DNA from: Robertkochia sediminum
Lineage (GTDB): Bacteria > Bacteroidota > Bacteroidia > Flavobacteriales > Flavobacteriaceae
DNA length: 64,000 nucleotides
Direction: 5' to 3'
NCBI RefSeq assembly: GCF_016786255.1
Contig: NZ_JADMKT010000064.1
Location: 124,001 to 188,000, forward strand
Under the pieces are notes generated by a model, which was not told where the DNA came from, did no database searches, and saw only the letters and a list, made by a program, of their open reading frames with translations. This document shows, in pieces, positions 60,158 to 64,000 of this stretch (position 1 is its first letter; the number at the start of each line of letters is the position of its first letter). The translations under genes and the position numbers were made by a program.

Positions 60158-61501
60158 TTAACCCACTTCCTGGATCATCAGGTCTAATGCTTCTCTGATG
60201 ATGCTTTGGGCCTCAATTTTAGAGGTGTTAGTATAATCGATCAACGCGAAATCTTCAGGAGCAACCTCGTAGATACCCAGGTTTTCCATTTTTTCGATAT
60301 TCGCAGCCATGCACTCCTTGAGCAGTTGCATTGGGAAGATATCCATAGGCATTACCTGCTCCATTTCACCGGTTACCACTAATGCACGCTCTTCCCCGTT
60401 CAGGTTCGTATTCACTTTGTATCGCTTGTTCGGGAACAACCATGAAAGTGAACTTCTCGACATACTCGGGATGTGGTTATCCTTGAATGGCAACCAACCG
60501 AACATACGGTGCTCCTTACCTTCAGGGATCATCGTGATCTCATTGGCGTAATAACCAACGTATCCGTCATTTGCTATATGATCTCCGGTAAGCACATTAC
60601 CGCTAATGATCCTTACCGATGAAGAGATCTTACCTACCACATCGTGAACATTTGTTCCGATGCGCATGGTATAATATGCATTCTTTGGCGCTTCTGTACC
60701 TGCCAGAGCAACCATTCGGTCTGCCTGGAATTTACCGGTACGGAAGAAAGAACCAATGATAGCTACATCTTCAGGTCCTACCACCCAAACGCGCTCTCCT
60801 GCGTTGATCGGGTCGATATGATGGATCTGCACCCCAACGTTTCCGGCCGGGTGTGGTCCTGAAACCTTGTGAAGTGCTACCCCGTTGATCCCACTAAAAA
60901 GTCCGCTGCCCTTGGCATCGTAACACACGTGGGTTTTTCCAGAGGTAAGCTTGGCTATTGCCTCAAGTCCTGTTTTAAAATCGTCCATACGATCTTTTAA
61001 CAGGAACTCCACATCGGCGCTCAGTGGCGCGGTAGACATGGCAGAAACGAAAATGGCCTTAGGAGCCTCCTCCGGATTTGCGATCACGTCGTACGGACGC
61101 TGCTTGATGAACGGCCAGCAACCTCCTGCAAGAAGGTGCTCTTTAACCTCGGTTCCAGACATCTGAGAAACATCTTTAGAACCGTGGTCCACGTAAGTGT
61201 CTTCAGTATCCGCTTCAATTATTACTTCAAGAATTCTTCGCTTGGCACCTCTTCTGATCTCCGTAAGGGTTCCGCTAACAGGAGCTACGAACTTAACGCT
61301 GTCGCTGTATTTGGAAAAGAAGATCACCTCTCCCGCCTTAACGGAAGCACCTTCCTTGACCACCATCTTAGGGGTCACACCGTGAAAATCTGTAGGTTTA
61401 ATAGCGAATTTCTTAGACCTGGGAGCAGTAGAAACTGTTTTCTCTGCCACACCTTGCAGCTTAATATCTAAGCCTTTTCTAATCTTAATGTCGTTTGACA
61501 T
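60158..61501 (-). CDS. nqrA: Na+-translocating NADH:quinone reductase subunit A
   Basis: NqrA is the soluble, membrane-associated subunit thought to hold ubiquinone or menaquinone near NqrB. From the ATG at 61501 the product has 447 residues, starting MSNDIKIRKGLDIKLQG, the standard N-terminus. FHGVTPKMVVKEGASVKAGE and HPAGNVGVQIHHIDP are family markers. The frame upstream to 61585 lacks similarity. A -7 box TAAATTTG is about 40 bp upstream. It is the first gene of the nqr operon. Confidence 0.97.
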   Translation of the reverse strand: MSNDIKIRKGLDIKLQGVAEKTVSTAPRSKKFAIKPTDFHGVTPKMVVKEGASVKAGEVIFFSKYSDSVKFVAPVSGTLTEIRRGAKRRILEVIIEADTEDTYVDHGSKDVSQMSGTEVKEHLLAGGCWPFIKQRPYDVIANPEEAPKAIFVSAMSTAPLSADVEFLLKDRMDDFKTGLEAIAKLTSGKTHVCYDAKGSGLFSGINGVALHKVSGPHPAGNVGVQIHHIDPINAGERVWVVGPEDVAIIGSFFRTGKFQADRMVALAGTEAPKNAYYTMRIGTNVHDVVGKISSSVRIISGNVLTGDHIANDGYVGYYANEITMIPEGKEHRMFGWLPFKDNHIPSMSRSSLSWLFPNKRYKVNTNLNGEERALVVTGEMEQVMPMDIFPMQLLKECMAANIEKMENLGIYEVAPEDFALIDYTNTSKIEAQSIIREALDLMIQEVG

Positions 61502-61542
61502 GCTATCTATGCTAATGAAATTAGTTAACTCAAAAATTCCAG

Positions 61543-61550
61543 CAAATTTA
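61543..61550 (-). promoter_or_regulatory. Flavobacterial -7 box for the nqr operon
   Basis: Minus-strand TAAATTTG matches TAnnTTTG and gives a leader of about 35 nt before the nqrA ATG. No TTG is visible at the -33 spacing. Confidence 0.5.
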
Positions 61551-61660
61551 ATAATTATAAGATTGTTCCCATAATAAATACCCATATTTTTGGTGAAGGA
61601 AAAGCCTGCAAAAAAGCACTTTTAAAATTGTTTATCTTTAGAAAAAATACACTCAACCAA

Positions 61661-62917
61661 ATGCGTCGAATCGCCCTTACTTTGTTACTTTTATTACACA
61701 ACATACCGCTCATTCTTGCGCAGGTTCAAAGTGAGATCGCTCCACCGGAGAACATCCGGTCTGTAGTGTTTACAGGCAACAACAATGCCGCCCAGTTCCC
61801 GATCGTGCGTTTGGGCGAAAGAATGCAGCTACGTTTCGACGACCTCTATGCAGACGAAGCCGATTATTACTACCGTATAGAACATTGTAATTACGACTGG
61901 ACCCCCTCCAACCTCGTCAAGAATCAATACCTCGACGGACTCGACAATCAACGTATTCAGCAGTACGACAATTCTCTGGCCACCCTGCAACCCTACACTT
62001 CCTATTATCTCCAGCTTCCGAACGGTCAAACAGGCCTGCGCCTCACCGGAAACTACATTCTCAAGATCTACGACCAGGCAGACCACCTGGTATTCTCACG
62101 CAGGTTCATCATCTTCAAAAACGCCGTTAGCGTCGGCGGCATAGCAAAGCGCCCGAGGGATTTTGAACTCCTCAACACAGGGCAGCGAATAGAATTCTCG
62201 ATCAACCAGGGCGACTTCAATCTGGTGAATCCGCAACAGGAGGTTAAAGTGAGCATCTTGCAGAACAGTAATTTTCAAACCGAAAAACGAGACATCAAAC
62301 CCCAGTTCATTTCCGGCGGACAGCTACTTTACAAATACGAAAAAGAAACCACCTTTGAGGGCGGCAATGAATACCTCAACACCGACACCAAAGACATCAG
62401 GGTGAGCACCAATACCATCTCACGCATCGAACTCAAGAACCGCTACAACACCTATTTATACACCAATACAACACGTAGAGAACAACCCTATACCTACTTC
62501 CCCGATATCAACGGAGATTTTTTAGTGAATCTCGGACAAGGCGTACAGAACGACCCCAATACCGAGGCCGACTATTGCTTTGTGCATTTCAGCCTCGCTT
62601 ACGAGCCCTGGATGGGATTAAAAGACATCTATGTATACGGAAAGTTCAACAACTACGAATTACAGGAAGAAAATAAACTTCGGTTTAACGAAAAGAACAA
62701 CACCCTCGAAACCACCATCTTCTTAAAACAAGGCTTTTACAACTTCAAATATGTGATCAGAAACACCGATGGCAGCATCGACCAAAATGCGATTAGCGGC
62801 AACCATTGGCAAACCGAGAACGAATACCTCATCACGGTGTACTACAGGGACTTTGGCGCCCAGTACGACAGTGTGATCGGTATGGCCAACATCAGTTCTG
62901 TAGACATATCCAACTAA
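61661..62917 (+). CDS. DUF5103 exported protein
   Basis: From the ATG at 61661 the product has 418 residues: a signal peptide (IALTLLLLLHNIPLILAQ) and a beta-rich body of DUF5103 type, found throughout Bacteroidota. Markers are VRLGERMQLRFDDLYADEAD near residue 48 with the YRIEHCNYDW segment, and the C-terminal FNYVSG-like beta strands (GFYNFKYVIRN). The domain often has an Ig/CBM-like end (about 310-410, YVYGKFNNYEL). It should be in the periplasm or at the surface. Function is unknown. The DUF3667 gene follows after 8 bp. Confidence 0.88.
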   Translation: MRRIALTLLLLLHNIPLILAQVQSEIAPPENIRSVVFTGNNNAAQFPIVRLGERMQLRFDDLYADEADYYYRIEHCNYDWTPSNLVKNQYLDGLDNQRIQQYDNSLATLQPYTSYYLQLPNGQTGLRLTGNYILKIYDQADHLVFSRRFIIFKNAVSVGGIAKRPRDFELLNTGQRIEFSINQGDFNLVNPQQEVKVSILQNSNFQTEKRDIKPQFISGGQLLYKYEKETTFEGGNEYLNTDTKDIRVSTNTISRIELKNRYNTYLYTNTTRREQPYTYFPDINGDFLVNLGQGVQNDPNTEADYCFVHFSLAYEPWMGLKDIYVYGKFNNYELQEENKLRFNEKNNTLETTIFLKQGFYNFKYVIRNTDGSIDQNAISGNHWQTENEYLITVYYRDFGAQYDSVIGMANISSVDISN

Positions 62918-62925
62918 CCACCGAT

Positions 62926-64000
62926 ATGAGCGACAAACCCGAGATCAAAAAAAGCTACCTGCCCGCCAGAAAGCAGTTCAAATACAGAGGGCAACGCTGC
63001 CTGAACTGCGACCACCCCCTGGATACCAGCGATAAATATTGTGCGAATTGCGGCCAGTTGAACTCAACTAAGAAAGTCACCTTTACCGACCTCTTTGATG
63101 AATTTTTTGGCAGCCTGATCTCTTACGACTCCAAACTGCGACAAACATTAAAAGCCCTCCTGCTAAAACCGGGCAAGATCACCAGAGAATACATCGAAGG
63201 GAAACGGGTATCGTATACCAATCCGTTTCGTTTTCTCCTGAGTCTTTGTATCGTTTATTTCCTGATGATCGGGTATACCACCAACCTCGAAAATCTGAAT
63301 GACACCTCAAAAACTGCCACAGAACTCATCAATGAAGATCCTCAAAAAGCAGAAAGCATCATAGACTCCCTGGAGAAAAAAGGTATTCTTTCTGGCGATA
63401 TTAACCGGGAGATCAACAACCAGCAGACCAAGGACTCCATCCTGTCGGCGATAGACACCGTTCGTTACGGCATGAATCTCATCTTAGATTCCCAAAACCG
63501 CAAGGACTCTCTTGTCAAGGTCGACCCGGTTGAGTTTTACAATAAAATGATCTCAGATACCCTTAGCGACTTCGAACGCTTTGGAAAGTTTTGCGAGTTT
63601 TACCACCGGGCGGTAAAACACGAACATTTTAAAACAGAAGAAGAGGCCAGAAGCCTTTTACCCACCAAACTGGAGGGTTCAGAATTGTGGGCCTTCAGAA
63701 TAGGGAGGAGCTCTTATCGCGTTCGCCAGGAGCCGGGCACCTTCTTAAACACGGCCATTTCACGACTCCCTTTCTTCATCTTCTTTTTCCTTCCCATATT
63801 CGCCATTTTTATATGGGCACTTTACATCCGAAGACCTTTCTTCTATATGGACCACCTCATATTCAGCTTTCATTGCCAATCGCTCTTTATCATTCTCCTT
63901 ATGTTCGCCGCCATTATCGAATGGCTCACAGGTTACGGAGTCAATTGGATCGCAGTGATCTTATTTTCTTTCTACCTCTACAAGGCCATGAGGGCGTTTT
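62926..64000 (+). CDS. DUF3667 membrane protein, 5' part, cut by window end
   Basis: The ATG at 62926 opens a frame that stays open to the last base, giving 358 residues. A zinc-ribbon-like start RCLNCDHPLDTSDKYCANCGQ has two CxxC pairs, and the following LLKPGKITREYIEGKRVSYTNPFRFL is the hallmark of DUF3667. Membrane helices are visible near residue 102 (FLLSLCIVYFLMIGYTT) and several after about residue 285. A long charged region lies between. It is 8 bp after the DUF5103 gene and likely in the same operon. The C-terminus is missing. Confidence 0.88.
   Translation, partial: MSDKPEIKKSYLPARKQFKYRGQRCLNCDHPLDTSDKYCANCGQLNSTKKVTFTDLFDEFFGSLISYDSKLRQTLKALLLKPGKITREYIEGKRVSYTNPFRFLLSLCIVYFLMIGYTTNLENLNDTSKTATELINEDPQKAESIIDSLEKKGILSGDINREINNQQTKDSILSAIDTVRYGMNLILDSQNRKDSLVKVDPVEFYNKMISDTLSDFERFGKFCEFYHRAVKHEHFKTEEEARSLLPTKLEGSELWAFRIGRSSYRVRQEPGTFLNTAISRLPFFIFFFLPIFAIFIWALYIRRPFFYMDHLIFSFHCQSLFIILLMFAAIIEWLTGYGVNWIAVILFSFYLYKAMRAF

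Noticed and set aside
1-64000. CRISPR array, insertion sequence, integrase, transposase or prophage
   Set aside because: No regularly spaced repeats, terminal inverted repeats with a transposase, or phage genes were found on either strand.

Overview
The window looks like a chromosomal segment of a flavobacterium (Bacteroidota, probably Flavobacteriaceae, probably marine). The evidence is the flavobacterial promoter box TAnnTTTG upstream of many genes, a complete Na+-pumping NADH:quinone reductase (Nqr) operon, families typical of the phylum (DUF1573, DUF5103, DUF3667, DUF6702, DUF6747-like), frequent TTG starts, and dense genes with strong hairpin terminators. I cannot name the genus. No insertion sequence, prophage, integrase or CRISPR array is visible. 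The content is mostly core and conserved-accessory.

Layout. 1-7.4 kb: 5' part of valS (minus, cut by the window edge), a DUF1573 protein, a secreted unknown, an AstE-like zinc carboxypeptidase overlapping a GCS2-like ligase with CBS domains, and a PDZ aspartyl protease. 7.5-20.8 kb: aminotransferase-murB; an ECF sigma with RskA-type anti-sigma; a small NqrM-like Cys protein; a second sigma factor; a divergent NRAMP transporter; lipA; gapA; a hybrid histidine kinase; lpxK; and a Nif3-like gene next to a Cys-less 'zinc ribbon' coiled coil. 20.8-29.5 kb: a small lipoprotein and VOC protein, kmo, a light/DNA-repair cluster (DUF2256, cryptochrome DASH, FeS photolyase), a gene-poor 470 bp stretch with a possible small RNA, an SDR enzyme and a Fer4/CDGSH protein. 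29.5-37.6 kb: divergent MFS/AraC, pirin, kynU, O-methyltransferase, tatA-PAP2, a thioredoxin-fold lipoprotein and gpmI. 37.8-47.1 kb: an ankyrin protein, small membrane protein, M48 and M15 peptidases, a tandem-GNAT protein, tRNA-Gly(TCC), rluF-type synthase, pepE, two envelope proteins and a large M1 peptidase. 47.2-54.0 kb: a TetR-ABC-HlyD-TolC export operon, map and a methyltransferase. 54.1-64 kb: apbE, a small unknown, nqrFEDCBA (all minus), then DUF5103 and a truncated DUF3667 gene.

How the genes work together. NqrA-F form the Na+ pump, and ApbE attaches FMN to NqrB and NqrC. The small four-Cys membrane protein at 11.36 kb could supply the NqrM iron-delivery function, which is otherwise missing here. 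Kmo and KynU together convert kynurenine to 3-hydroxyanthranilate, although they lie 9 kb apart. DUF2256, CryDASH and the FeS photolyase form one plus-strand light-response/repair cluster.

The most unusual items are: the tripartite exporter whose ATPase lacks nearly all catalytic motifs and sits behind a perfect 17 bp palindrome; the NRAMP protein without the DPGN metal site; the SGET variant of the NqrB flavinylation motif; an in-frame 16-codon repeat continuing past the pepE stop; and the two-gene GCS2-CBS/AstE operon.
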